This document shows positions 49,101 to 56,477 of a DNA stretch of 64,000 bases, piece by piece. How positions within the stretch are numbered: the first letter of the stretch is position 1; every line of letters starts with the position of its first letter. The position numbers were made by a program, and so were the translations under genes. Origin of the DNA: Noviluteimonas lactosilytica (GTDB lineage: Bacteria > Pseudomonadota > Gammaproteobacteria > Xanthomonadales > Xanthomonadaceae); the NCBI RefSeq assembly GCF_020866925.1, contig NZ_JAJGAK010000001.1:1160189-1224188 (forward strand), given 5' to 3'. Below the pieces are notes generated by a model. The model worked only from the letters and a program-made list of their open reading frames with translations, was not told the origin of the DNA and did no database searches.

Positions 49101-49174
49101 TAGGCCTCGTTGATGCGATCGGCCCACGGGTTGTCGTCGTGGCCGTCGTGATCGTGATCGTCGTGCATGGTCAT
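46109..49174 (-). CDS. methyltransferase / coiled-coil / glycosyltransferase fusion
   Basis: A 1021-residue fusion protein. Order: a His/Asp-rich N-terminus (residues 3-15), a SAM methyltransferase with VLDVGCSQG at 53-61 and acidic loop GEVVEHQT, a coiled coil of about 180 residues (about 232-415, with few breaks), a Pro/Ala-rich linker, then a GT-B domain (about 490-850) with ESSWKGNHGTW and CGTPIVSTWSRGTEEAF, and a C-terminal extra domain (about 850-1021). Wzm/Wzt-dependent O-antigen systems often use a methyltransferase with coiled coil (WbdD) to cap chains and set length. The layout here is similar, but its role is inferred. Starts at 49174 or 49168. Confidence 0.85.
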   Translation of the reverse strand: MTMHDDHDHDGHDDNPWADRINEAYYDAMGAAFGQKTRERINWMCAQARGDTVLDVGCSQGIASILMAREGLRVTGLDIYPPAIEYAMGERAKEIATVQERLDFRCGELAALGDGQYDTVIMGEVVEHQTNPVRFIRQGAARVAPGGRIVVTVPYGLHPWPDHKSTIFPRHLHEALADEFTLDAIEVLEGYIRIVADRRPAGEAARDESDGLLRATETGALDVQTGYYTLSAIAQERAKANATLEQNAKVLREAQQKMTTRAFELERDLAVRTERGNGLQAALDTANKAHAEQSTQMHALREEHAVDAKRIAALQTQVVELQSELVKVRGSERAEADRVRAMQQQLEASAKRATELQDSAKQTRGKMDELRQELVHAQHKRSGHYAHLEAERERAVKFTEVVNRLHEENERYKHSVALAIGQAFLGLRSPRGIIGFPRAIVRAARAYRRRGSDGIPATPAPLPELRPVVVPPLASTGGSAARSSIPAMPAGDPANALSTIGWKQDIRPGTVPVMSVMDEFSRACFAPHASMIEPRPDNWEGLLETCKPRFLFVESSWKGNHGTWQYRVASYANPPGRELGEMVDGFQSRGVPTVFWNKEDPVHFNNFIDNAKRFDVVLTTAAEAVPEYEARTEARVGVLQFAAEESLHNPIGSAARNDKVCFAGSYYANRFEDRRADQLMLLDAATAFDLDIFDRNYSANASAPSDFAFPERFSPFVRGRLPYAEVGQAYRNYRVFLNVNSVIDSPTMFSRRVFELLACGTPIVSTWSRGTEEAFGNDLVWHVRTREEAEEAIRVLMTDDAEWRRRSLAGIRAVFARHTYRHRFRQVLDMLEIESPAADVFEDALVVADVGDQAQADAVVAAFQRQALAPGVHARLLLASAAEIRADAPHVVVARVDGGVEDALSRGHAEEGCGMIARLSPTAAYGQHYLQDLLHAARYGGADLTGKPADGREDSQYQSGIALDPLTLMCRRELLAANRRVAKSFFGQSASGLPEGIKTFASDTANFVRSGQGAEARALVE

Positions 49175-49188
49175 GTGGCGGCCTTGCG

Positions 49189-50499
49189 TCAGGACTTCGT
49201 GGTGTTCCAGAAACCGGTGGCGTCGATGACGGCCTTGCCGGCGGGGCGTTGCATGCTGCGGAACGCGGAGTGCCCGACCAGCATGACGATGACGTCGGCG
49301 GCCTGCACGGTGGACTCCAGCGGGCCGAAGACGATCCCGTCGGTCGCTTCGCCGGAATGGCCGATCGCATCGGAATACGGGTCGATGCACGTCACGCGGC
49401 CCGGATAGCGCGCGGCGATCGCGCGCGCGATCTGCAGCGAGGGGCTTTCGCGGAAGTCGTCGACGTCGGGCTTGTAGGTCAGGCCCATGCACGCGATGCG
49501 CGGATTCGGCACGCTCGCCGCGGCGACGGCGTGCGCGACCTGTTCGAGCACGTACATCGGCTTGGCGTCGTTGACTTCGCGCGCGGTGCGGATCAGGCGC
49601 GCGCGTTCCGGCGCACCCGACACGATGAACCAGGGATCGACCGCGATGCAGTGGCCGCCGACGCCCGGGCCCGGGTTGAGGATGTTCACGCGCGGATGGT
49701 GGTTGGCGAGCGCGATGACCTTCCACGCGTCCAGGCCCCAGTCGCCGCAGATCATCGAAAGCTCGTTCGCGAAGGCGATGTTGACGTCGCGGAACGCGTT
49801 CTCGGTGAGCTTGCACAACTCGGCGGTGCGGTCGTCGGCGGGGATGCACGCGCCGCGCACGAACGCGTGGTACAGCGCGGTGACGCGCTCGGTGCAGCTC
49901 GGCGACATGCCGCCGATGATGCGATCGTTCTCGACGAGTTCCTGCAGCATGCGGCCGGGAATGATGCGCTCCGGGCAGTACGCGACGTGCACGTCCGGCG
50001 CAGTCTCGCCGTCGAGCGGGAAGCGCAGGTCGGGGCGCAGCGACGCGAGCAGGCGCGCCATCGATTGCGTGGTGCCGACCGGCGAGGTGGATTCGAGCAC
50101 GACGATATTGCCCTTCGCGAGCACCGGCGCGATCGAACGCGCGGCGGCTTCGACGTAGCGCACGTCCGGCGCGTGCGTGTCGTGGTCGGCCGGCGTCGGC
50201 ACGGCGATGATGAACGCATCGGCCGCGGCGGGCGCGATGGCCGCGCGCAGCGAGCCACCGTCGACGCAACGACGCACGAGTTCCGGCAGGCCGGTTTCCT
50301 CGATCGGCGTTTCGCCGGCGTTGACCGCGTCGACGACGCGACGCGCGATGTCGATGCCCAGCACGCGCTTGCCGCTCGACGCGAACATCGCGGCCGTGGG
50401 CAGCCCGATGTAGCCGAGGCCGACGACGGCGACGTCGGCGCGCGTCGCGTCCGACCCGGCCTCCGCGGCGCGAGCGGGGTTCTGGATGGTGTCGTTCAT
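49189..50499 (-). CDS. wecC: UDP-N-acetyl-D-mannosamine dehydrogenase
   Basis: Oxidises UDP-ManNAc to UDP-ManNAcA, 436 residues. The NAD fold is VVGLGYIGLPTAAMFA, the catalytic cysteine lies in GVGGHCIAVDPWF, and LESTSPVGTTQSMA and TAELCKLTENAFRDVNIAFANE are family signatures. AGAGGA precedes the start at 50499, which overlaps the preceding glycosyltransferase stop by four bases. With wecB it predicts ManNAcA as an O-antigen sugar. Confidence 0.93.
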   Translation of the reverse strand: MNDTIQNPARAAEAGSDATRADVAVVGLGYIGLPTAAMFASSGKRVLGIDIARRVVDAVNAGETPIEETGLPELVRRCVDGGSLRAAIAPAAADAFIIAVPTPADHDTHAPDVRYVEAAARSIAPVLAKGNIVVLESTSPVGTTQSMARLLASLRPDLRFPLDGETAPDVHVAYCPERIIPGRMLQELVENDRIIGGMSPSCTERVTALYHAFVRGACIPADDRTAELCKLTENAFRDVNIAFANELSMICGDWGLDAWKVIALANHHPRVNILNPGPGVGGHCIAVDPWFIVSGAPERARLIRTAREVNDAKPMYVLEQVAHAVAAASVPNPRIACMGLTYKPDVDDFRESPSLQIARAIAARYPGRVTCIDPYSDAIGHSGEATDGIVFGPLESTVQAADVIVMLVGHSAFRSMQRPAGKAVIDATGFWNTTKS

Positions 50500-51896
50500 C
50501 GATGTCCTCTGATCGCGATGCGCGGCGCTTCGTTGGCGTCGGCATGCGCGTGGTCGTTCCGTGGTTCGGTCTCGATGGCGCGCACGAGCGTGGAAGCAAG
50601 GCGGTGCCAGGCGTGTCGGGTGATGTCGTAACCGGCGTTGCCGGGACGCGCGACGCGGCCATTGCGCGCCTTCTCGTCCAGCAGCGCGCGCAGGCGCGCG
50701 GCCAGCGCATCGGCGTCGCCGCGCTCGCACCATCCGAGGCCCGCGTCGCGCACGAGCTGCGCGCCCGCGTCGTCGTCGATGCCGCCGACCTGCAGGATGG
50801 GCGCGCCGGCGCCGAGGTATTCGTAGAGTTTGCCGGGGACCTGCACCGGGTCGTCGTTGGCGATGTTCACCAGCACGTCGCACTTGCGCTGCAGCGCGAG
50901 CGCGCGGCGGTGCGAGACGAAACCGAACAGGCGGACCTGCCCGGGCTGCGTGGCGGCTACTTCGACGATCGCCGACGGCACGTGCGCGCTGGCGATGTTG
51001 AGGCGCACGCCGGGCGTCGCGGCGATCGCGTGCAGCAACGCATCGACGCGGCGGAACGCGTAGAAGCTGCCGGTGTAGAGCAACTCCAGCCGCTGCGGAT
51101 CGAAGGCCGGCACGGGGAGCGAAGTCGGGTCGAACGTCGCGTCGTAACCTTGCGTCAGCACCAGGCAGCGCTCGCGCGGCAGGCCGTGGCGCTCCGCGAG
51201 CAGCGCGCACGTGCGCGCACTCGTGACGGTGACGAGGTCCGCGCGTTCGCACGTCGCGCGTTCGATCCTGTGTGCGCGGCGACGCCAGCGGCGCGGCGTG
51301 TACGGCGCGAGGACCGGATCGCCCAGGTCGGCGATCCAGCGGAAGCCGCGCTCGCGCGCCTGCAGGCCGAGTTGCAGCGTGTTCGCCGGTTCGTGCGAGG
51401 TGATCACCGCATCCGGGCGGAACTCGTCGAGGACCGCGTCGAGTCGCTTGCGCGCCCACGGCAGCCACTCGGTGCGCGCGTCGGGATAGAGCACGAAGGC
51501 TTCGATCGCCTTCAGCACTTCCATCACGTGGCCCTTCCAGTTCAGGCCGTGCGCGAAGCGGCGCTTGATCAGCTTCTCGGTGCGATCGCGCAGGCGGCCC
51601 TTCCAGTTGAGGCCGTCGGTCGACACGTTCCACTCGGTGACCGAGTCGTCGATCGCCCCCTGCGGCTGGCGACGCTGGCGCGAGGCGACGAAGCCCGCGA
51701 GCGGACCCGGATACACGCGATGCACGACGACGCTCGCCGGCAATTCGGGCATGCCCGGGCCGCGCGACACGAGATCGGGTGCGAGCACCTGCACGTCGTG
51801 CCCGGCGTTCGCGAGCTCGCGCGCCAGGTACGCCCAGCGGATCGCCTGCGGCGACGGCATGGGCGGGAAGTCGTAGGCGACGAGCAGCAGGCGCAT
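50496..51896 (-). CDS. glycosyltransferase, GT-B type
   Basis: A 466-residue GT4-like glycosyltransferase. MRLLLVAYDFPPMPSPQAIRWAYLARELANAGHDVQVLAP is a standard N-terminal acceptor-site pattern, and the C-terminal half has LLYTGSFYAFRRVDALLHAI and VPGKLYEYLGAGAPILQV with the family's glutamate. No membrane segment. Its stop overlaps the wecC start and it follows wzt by four bases, so it is tightly in the operon. The sugar is unknown. Confidence 0.87.
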   Translation of the reverse strand: MRLLLVAYDFPPMPSPQAIRWAYLARELANAGHDVQVLAPDLVSRGPGMPELPASVVVHRVYPGPLAGFVASRQRRQPQGAIDDSVTEWNVSTDGLNWKGRLRDRTEKLIKRRFAHGLNWKGHVMEVLKAIEAFVLYPDARTEWLPWARKRLDAVLDEFRPDAVITSHEPANTLQLGLQARERGFRWIADLGDPVLAPYTPRRWRRRAHRIERATCERADLVTVTSARTCALLAERHGLPRERCLVLTQGYDATFDPTSLPVPAFDPQRLELLYTGSFYAFRRVDALLHAIAATPGVRLNIASAHVPSAIVEVAATQPGQVRLFGFVSHRRALALQRKCDVLVNIANDDPVQVPGKLYEYLGAGAPILQVGGIDDDAGAQLVRDAGLGWCERGDADALAARLRALLDEKARNGRVARPGNAGYDITRHAWHRLASTLVRAIETEPRNDHAHADANEAPRIAIRGHR

Positions 51897-51900
51897 GCGA

Positions 51901-52668
51901 TCAGGCCGCGCTGGCCGGCGCGGGTGCGCGCAGGCTTTCTTCGTAGGACTTGATCGCCGACTCGATGTCGCCGAAATGCACGAGCTTGCCTTCCTGCAGC
52001 ACCAGCCCCTTGTTGCACACGTCGCGCAGCAGCGCGGTGTTGTGGCTGGCGAGCACGACGATCTTGGCGCCGTCGACGCGGCTGCGCATGCGGTCGCGCG
52101 CCTTGTGGATGAACGCCGCGTCGCCCGCGCCGATCCACTCGTCCATGATCATGATGTCGTGCTGCTCGGCCGTCGCGATCGCGAAGCCCAGGCGCAAACG
52201 CTGCCCGGACGACAGTGTCTTGAGGCGATGGTGCGTCTTGTCCTCGAGTTCGGCGAACTCGAGCACGGGCAACACGACATCGCGGACCTGCGACGCGCGC
52301 AGGCCCATCGCGGTGCCGCGCAGGTAGATGTTTTCCAGCACCGTGGCTTCGTTGTTGAACCCGAGCGAGACGTTGAGCAACGCCTGGCGCGAGCCTTCGA
52401 TGTCCACGTGTCCCGTCGTGGGCTGGTACGCACCGGTCAGGATGCGCAGCAGGCTCGATTTGCCGGCGCCGTTGCGCCCCAGCAGACCGATGCGGTCGCC
52501 CGCGTTCGCGGTGAACGACACGCGGTCGAGGATCGTGCGGAACTCGCGGCGCGGCGGATCGAAGGCCGCGCCCCACAGCGTCTTGAACAGCGATGTCGCC
52601 GAGCGCGCGTTCTGCAGGAACAGCGGCAGCTCGAGGGTGATGTCGTGGGCGTGGATGTGCGTGCTCAT
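51901..52668 (-). CDS. wzt: O-antigen export ABC transporter ATPase, without sugar-binding domain
   Basis: A 255-residue ATP-binding protein of the O-antigen/capsule exporter type. Walker A GRNGAGKSSLLRIL, signature LSSGQRLRLGFA, Walker B DIMIMDEWIGAGD and SHNTALL are clear. It stops soon after the ATPase domain, so the roughly 150-residue C-terminal carbohydrate-binding domain of Wzt in E. coli O9a is absent. It follows wzm by four bases. This fits exporters that do not read a terminal cap through Wzt. Confidence 0.92.
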   Translation of the reverse strand: MSTHIHAHDITLELPLFLQNARSATSLFKTLWGAAFDPPRREFRTILDRVSFTANAGDRIGLLGRNGAGKSSLLRILTGAYQPTTGHVDIEGSRQALLNVSLGFNNEATVLENIYLRGTAMGLRASQVRDVVLPVLEFAELEDKTHHRLKTLSSGQRLRLGFAIATAEQHDIMIMDEWIGAGDAAFIHKARDRMRSRVDGAKIVVLASHNTALLRDVCNKGLVLQEGKLVHFGDIESAIKSYEESLRAPAPASAA

Positions 52669-52672
52669 GGCC

Positions 52673-53458
52673 TTACACCCACACCGGCACGTAGCGCGAA
52701 TAACGCCGGTACAGCACGGCCGCGGCCGTCCAGCCGATCACCGTCATGGCGGCCATGTAGACGTACGTGAGCGTCTCGATGTGATTGCCGAACAACGGCG
52801 CGCGGATGATTTCGATCATGTGGTACAGCGGGTTGGCGCGCATGAACCATCCGTGCGGCGTTCCCCACGGCGCCATCTCCGGCGGCCACAGGATCGGCGT
52901 GAGGATGAACGCGAAGATGAAGATGCTGCCGGTGAGTTCGTTGACGTCCGGATAGCGCGCGCCGAGGAGCGCAACGACGACCGAGATCCAGAACAGGTTC
53001 GACACCACGAGGAAGAACGCAGCCGGCAACGTCAGCAGCCCCGTCCAGTGCAGCGCCGGCGACAGCAGCAGCACCACGACCACCAGCGGCATCGCGGCGA
53101 GCAGGTAGAACAGCGACTTCGCGAGCACGCGGAACATGAAATCGGTGAGGCGCAGGTGCCCGTCGAGGATGAAGCCCGAATGGCCCAGCAGCACCGTGCA
53201 CGATTCGGTGATCACCGAGGCGAACAGGCGGTACAACAGGTAGCCGATCGCGAACACCGGGATCGACGCCATCGGATCCTTGTTCTGCAGCAACGCGTAG
53301 AAATAGCCGATGCCGCCGACGTACAGCATCGGCGGCAACAACAGCCACACCATGCCCAGCCGCGAACGGCGGTACTTGGTGACGATGTCCAGCCAGCTGG
53401 AATAGGCCCAGAACCCGGGCTCGCGCACGCTGGCGCGGATGTGGTCGAACAGTTCCAT
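52673..53458 (-). CDS. wzm: O-antigen export ABC transporter permease
   Basis: A 261-residue ABC-2-type permease with six hydrophobic segments. The N-terminal WLDIVTKYRRSRLGMVWLLLPPMLYVGGIGYFYALL and the family's late NPLYHMIEIIRAPLFGN are typical of Wzm. It starts one base after the metB stop, so it is probably translated from the same message. It exports undecaprenyl-linked O-antigen to the periplasm. Confidence 0.92.
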   Translation of the reverse strand: MELFDHIRASVREPGFWAYSSWLDIVTKYRRSRLGMVWLLLPPMLYVGGIGYFYALLQNKDPMASIPVFAIGYLLYRLFASVITESCTVLLGHSGFILDGHLRLTDFMFRVLAKSLFYLLAAMPLVVVVLLLSPALHWTGLLTLPAAFFLVVSNLFWISVVVALLGARYPDVNELTGSIFIFAFILTPILWPPEMAPWGTPHGWFMRANPLYHMIEIIRAPLFGNHIETLTYVYMAAMTVIGWTAAAVLYRRYSRYVPVWV

Positions 53459-53459
53459 C

Positions 53460-54626
53460 TCAGGCCAGCGCGCGGTCGAGGTCGCGACGCAGATCGTCGA
53501 GGTCTTCCACGCCGACGCTCAGGCGCACGAGGTTGTCGAACAGGCCCAGCTGCTCGCGACGCTCGGGCGGGATCGACGCGTGCGTCATGATCGCCGGGTG
53601 GTTCACCAGGCTTTCGACGCCGCCCAGCGATTCGGCGAGCGTGAACAGTTCGGTGCGTTCGCAGAAACGCTTCGCGCCGTCGAGGCCGCCCTTCACGAAG
53701 ATCGTGACGATGCCGCCGAAGCCGTCCATCTGCTTCTGCGCGAGCGCGCGCTGCGGGTGCGAAGCGAGGCCCGGGTAGGCGACGCGTTCGATCGACGGAT
53801 GCGATTCGAGCCACTGCGCCAGCGCGAGTGCGTTGTCGCAGTGCGCGCGCATGCGCAGGTGCAGCGTCTTCAGGCCGCGCAGGGCGAGGAAGCTGTCGAA
53901 CGGCCCCTGCACCGCGCCGATCGAGTTCTGCAGGAACGCGAGCTTGTCCGCGAGTTCGGCGTTGTCGCCGACCACGAGGATGCCGCCGACCATGTCGCTG
54001 TGGCCGTTGAGGTACTTCGTCGCCGAGTGCATGACGATGTCGGCGCCGTGTTCGAGCGGGCGCTGCACCATCGGCGAGGAGAAGGTGTTGTCGACCACCA
54101 CGAGCAGGCCGCGCGCCTTGGCGATCTTCGCGATCGCGGCGATGTCGACGAGCTTCAGCAGCGGGTTGGTCGGGGTTTCGATCCAGACCAGCTTCGTGTT
54201 GGGCTTGAGCGCGGCTTCGAACTTCGCCGTGTCGCTCATGTCGACGTACGAGAAATCCAGGCCGGCCGAACGGCGGCGCACGCGTTCGAACAGGCGGAAC
54301 GTGCCGCCGTACAGGTCGTCCATCGCGACGACGTGGTCGCCGCTGTCGAGCAGTTCGAGCAGCGTTGAGGTCGCCGCCAGGCCCGAGGCGAACGCGAACC
54401 CGCGCGTGCCGCCTTCGAGGCCGGCGATGCAGCGCTCGTAGGCGAAGCGCGTCGGGTTGTGCGTGCGGGAGTACTCGAAGCCCTGGTGCACGCCCGGGCT
54501 CGACTGCGCGTACGTCGAAGTCGCGTAGATCGGCGTCATCACCGCGCCGGTCGACGGATCCGGCGATTGTCCCGCGTGGATGGCCAATGTGCCCCGGCCG
54601 TAGGCCTTGCCCGTCTCGTCCTTCAT
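53460..54626 (-). CDS. metB: cystathionine gamma-synthase/gamma-lyase family enzyme
   Basis: PLP enzyme of sulfur amino-acid metabolism, 388 residues. The PLP lysine lies in HSATKYLNGHSDMVGG, with YSRTHNPTRFAYERCIAGLEGG and the C-terminal SLGGVESLVNHPAIMTHASIP. The adjacent cbs gene points to reverse transsulfuration (gamma-lyase), but sequence alone cannot separate synthase from lyase. In Xanthomonas this gene marks one end of the variable LPS locus, as here. Confidence 0.93.
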   Translation of the reverse strand: MKDETGKAYGRGTLAIHAGQSPDPSTGAVMTPIYATSTYAQSSPGVHQGFEYSRTHNPTRFAYERCIAGLEGGTRGFAFASGLAATSTLLELLDSGDHVVAMDDLYGGTFRLFERVRRRSAGLDFSYVDMSDTAKFEAALKPNTKLVWIETPTNPLLKLVDIAAIAKIAKARGLLVVVDNTFSSPMVQRPLEHGADIVMHSATKYLNGHSDMVGGILVVGDNAELADKLAFLQNSIGAVQGPFDSFLALRGLKTLHLRMRAHCDNALALAQWLESHPSIERVAYPGLASHPQRALAQKQMDGFGGIVTIFVKGGLDGAKRFCERTELFTLAESLGGVESLVNHPAIMTHASIPPERREQLGLFDNLVRLSVGVEDLDDLRRDLDRALA

Positions 54627-54674
54627 GTCGCCCTGCCCGGCCGTGAAAATGCCGTCCAGTTTAGCATCGGCCGC

Positions 54675-56045
54675 TTACTGGACCCTGCGGCGGAGCCAGT
54701 TCAGCAAGTCGATCCGCGTGATGAGTCCCAGGAAACGGGTCCCATCCGTGACGATGGCCACGTGGCCGCGGTCGAAGACCGGCAGCAGGGCCTCCATGGG
54801 CGATCCCACGTCGAGGATGTCGAGCTTGGACACCATCGCGGTCGAGACCGGGTCGCGGAAGCGGTTCTCGTCGCCGTAGACATGCAGGAGCACGTCCGAC
54901 TCGTCGACGATGCCGACGATCTTCTCCCCGTCCATGACCGGCAGCTGCGAGACGTCGTACAGCTTCATGCGCTGGTAGGCGGTGACCAGCAGGTCGTTGG
55001 GACCGACGACGATGGTGTCCTTGCGCGAATACGGGCGCAGGATCAGGTCGCGCAGGTCGCCCTGCGATTCGCGCTCCAGGAAGCCGTTGTCCAGCATCCA
55101 GTAGTCGTTGTACATCTTCGACAGGTACTTGTTGCCGGTGTCGCACACGAACACGAGCACGCGCTTGGGCTCGGTCTGTTCGCGGCACCAGCGCAGCGCG
55201 GCGGCGAGCAGCGTGCCGGTCGAGGAGCCACCGAGGATGCCTTCCTTCTCCAGCAGCATGCGCGCGGTGAGGAAGCTTTCCTTGTCGGGGATCGCGTAGG
55301 CCTTCTTCACCCGCGTGAAGTCGGAGATCGGCGGGAGGAAGTCTTCGCCGATGCCTTCGACCATCCAGCTCGCCGACTTGTCGGACAGCGTGCCGCGGTT
55401 GATGTATTCCTCGAGGATCGAGCCGACGGGATCGGCGAGGATCAACTCGGTCTTCGGCGAATGATTGGCGAAGCAGCGCGACAGGCCGGTCATCGTGCCC
55501 GAACTGCCGCAACCGAACACGATCGCGTCGAGGTCGCCGTCCATCTGGCGCAGGATCTCGGGGCCCGTGCCGAACTCGTGCGCGGCCGGGTTGTCGGGGT
55601 TGCCGAACTGGTTGATGAAATACGCGCCGGGCGTTTCGCGCGCGATGCGTTCGGCCATGTCCTGGTAGTAGTCCGGATGGCCCTTGGCGACGTCGCTGCG
55701 CGTGAGCACGACCTGCGCGCCCATCGCCTTGAGGTTGAAGATCTTCTCGCGGCTCATCTTGTCCGGGACGACGAGGATGAGCTTGTAGCCCTTCTGCTGC
55801 GCGACGAGCGCAAGGCCGATGCCGGTGTTGCCGGCCGTGCCTTCGACGAGCGTGTCGCCCGGCCTGATATCGCCGCGCTTTTCCGCGGCTTCGATCATCG
55901 AGATGCCGATGCGGTCCTTGACCGAGCCGCCGGGATTCTGGCTCTCGAGCTTGAGGAACAGCGTGCACGGGCCGGCGTCGAGACGCTGGGCCTGCACGAC
56001 CGGCGTTTCGCCGATCAGTTCGAGCACGGATTGATGGATCGGCAT
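54675..56045 (-). CDS. cystathionine beta-synthase
   Basis: A 456-residue PLP enzyme with C-terminal CBS pair. The PLP lysine is in QNPGGSVKDRIG, the phosphate loop in VEGTAGNTGIGLALVA, and GCGSSGTMTGLSRCF is typical. Residues about 330-456 form two CBS domains (VTAYQRMKLYDVSQLPVMDG and PMEALLPVFDRGHVAIVTDG). It joins homocysteine and serine. It is 48 bp upstream of metB on the same strand, so the two make a cysteine-from-methionine unit. Confidence 0.93.
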   Translation of the reverse strand: MPIHQSVLELIGETPVVQAQRLDAGPCTLFLKLESQNPGGSVKDRIGISMIEAAEKRGDIRPGDTLVEGTAGNTGIGLALVAQQKGYKLILVVPDKMSREKIFNLKAMGAQVVLTRSDVAKGHPDYYQDMAERIARETPGAYFINQFGNPDNPAAHEFGTGPEILRQMDGDLDAIVFGCGSSGTMTGLSRCFANHSPKTELILADPVGSILEEYINRGTLSDKSASWMVEGIGEDFLPPISDFTRVKKAYAIPDKESFLTARMLLEKEGILGGSSTGTLLAAALRWCREQTEPKRVLVFVCDTGNKYLSKMYNDYWMLDNGFLERESQGDLRDLILRPYSRKDTIVVGPNDLLVTAYQRMKLYDVSQLPVMDGEKIVGIVDESDVLLHVYGDENRFRDPVSTAMVSKLDILDVGSPMEALLPVFDRGHVAIVTDGTRFLGLITRIDLLNWLRRRVQ

Positions 56046-56124
56046 GCGCGTTTCGTCCCGCTGGCGGCCGCGTGCGTGCGGCGGAGCAGGAGATTATGCC
56101 GGGGAGAAGCATGCGGCGGAGATG

Positions 56125-56177
56125 CCACCGCGGGCGGCGCCTGCAGACGAGGACGCCGGCGCCGCCCGCGACGGTGG
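56125..56177. repeat. large GC-rich hairpin between cbs and the YdcH gene
   Basis: CCACCGCGGGCGGCGCC (56125-56141) pairs with GGCGCCGCCCG (56158-56168) and CGGTGG (56172-56177), with a three-base bulge and a 16-base loop. It lies 34 bp after the YdcH stop on the minus strand and 80 bp before the cbs start. Without a U-tract it is not a standard terminator. Confidence 0.5.
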
Positions 56178-56210
56178 TGAAGCGTGTTGCGATGAATCGT
56201 GTCGGGGCCG

Positions 56211-56426
56211 CTAGTGGTTGGCGGCGTACATCGACGTGAGGCGGTCCTTCGCGAGAAGCTTTTCGCGCTTCATCTTCGACAGTGTGAGGTCGTCGATGGC
56301 GAGGACGCCGAGTTCGGCGTCGAGTACTTGTTTGTCGAGTTCCTTGTGGCGCTGGTACAGGGTCTTGAACTCCGGGTTGGCCTTGATCAGCGCATCGAGT
56401 TCCGCCTGCGGTTGCCCTTCGAACAT
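56211..56426 (-). CDS. YdcH/DUF465 small protein
   Basis: A 71-residue cytosolic helical protein with the YdcH family pattern: an acidic N-terminal helix (LDALIKANPEFKTLYQRHKELDKQV), a short turn, and the basic end KMKREKLLAKDRLTSMYA. AGGAGG lies eight bases before the start at 56426. The family folds as two antiparallel helices and has no known biochemical role. Confidence 0.88.
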   Translation of the reverse strand: MFEGQPQAELDALIKANPEFKTLYQRHKELDKQVLDAELGVLAIDDLTLSKMKREKLLAKDRLTSMYAANH

Positions 56427-56477
56427 GTCAGCCTCCTCTGGATCGTGATGCCTCAAAACGCAAACGCCCCGGGCCGG

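Noticed and set aside
45896-49408. Plus-strand frame of 1170 codons opposite the fusion methyltransferase
   Set aside because: Antisense of the coiled-coil and glycosyltransferase gene; no recognisable domains.
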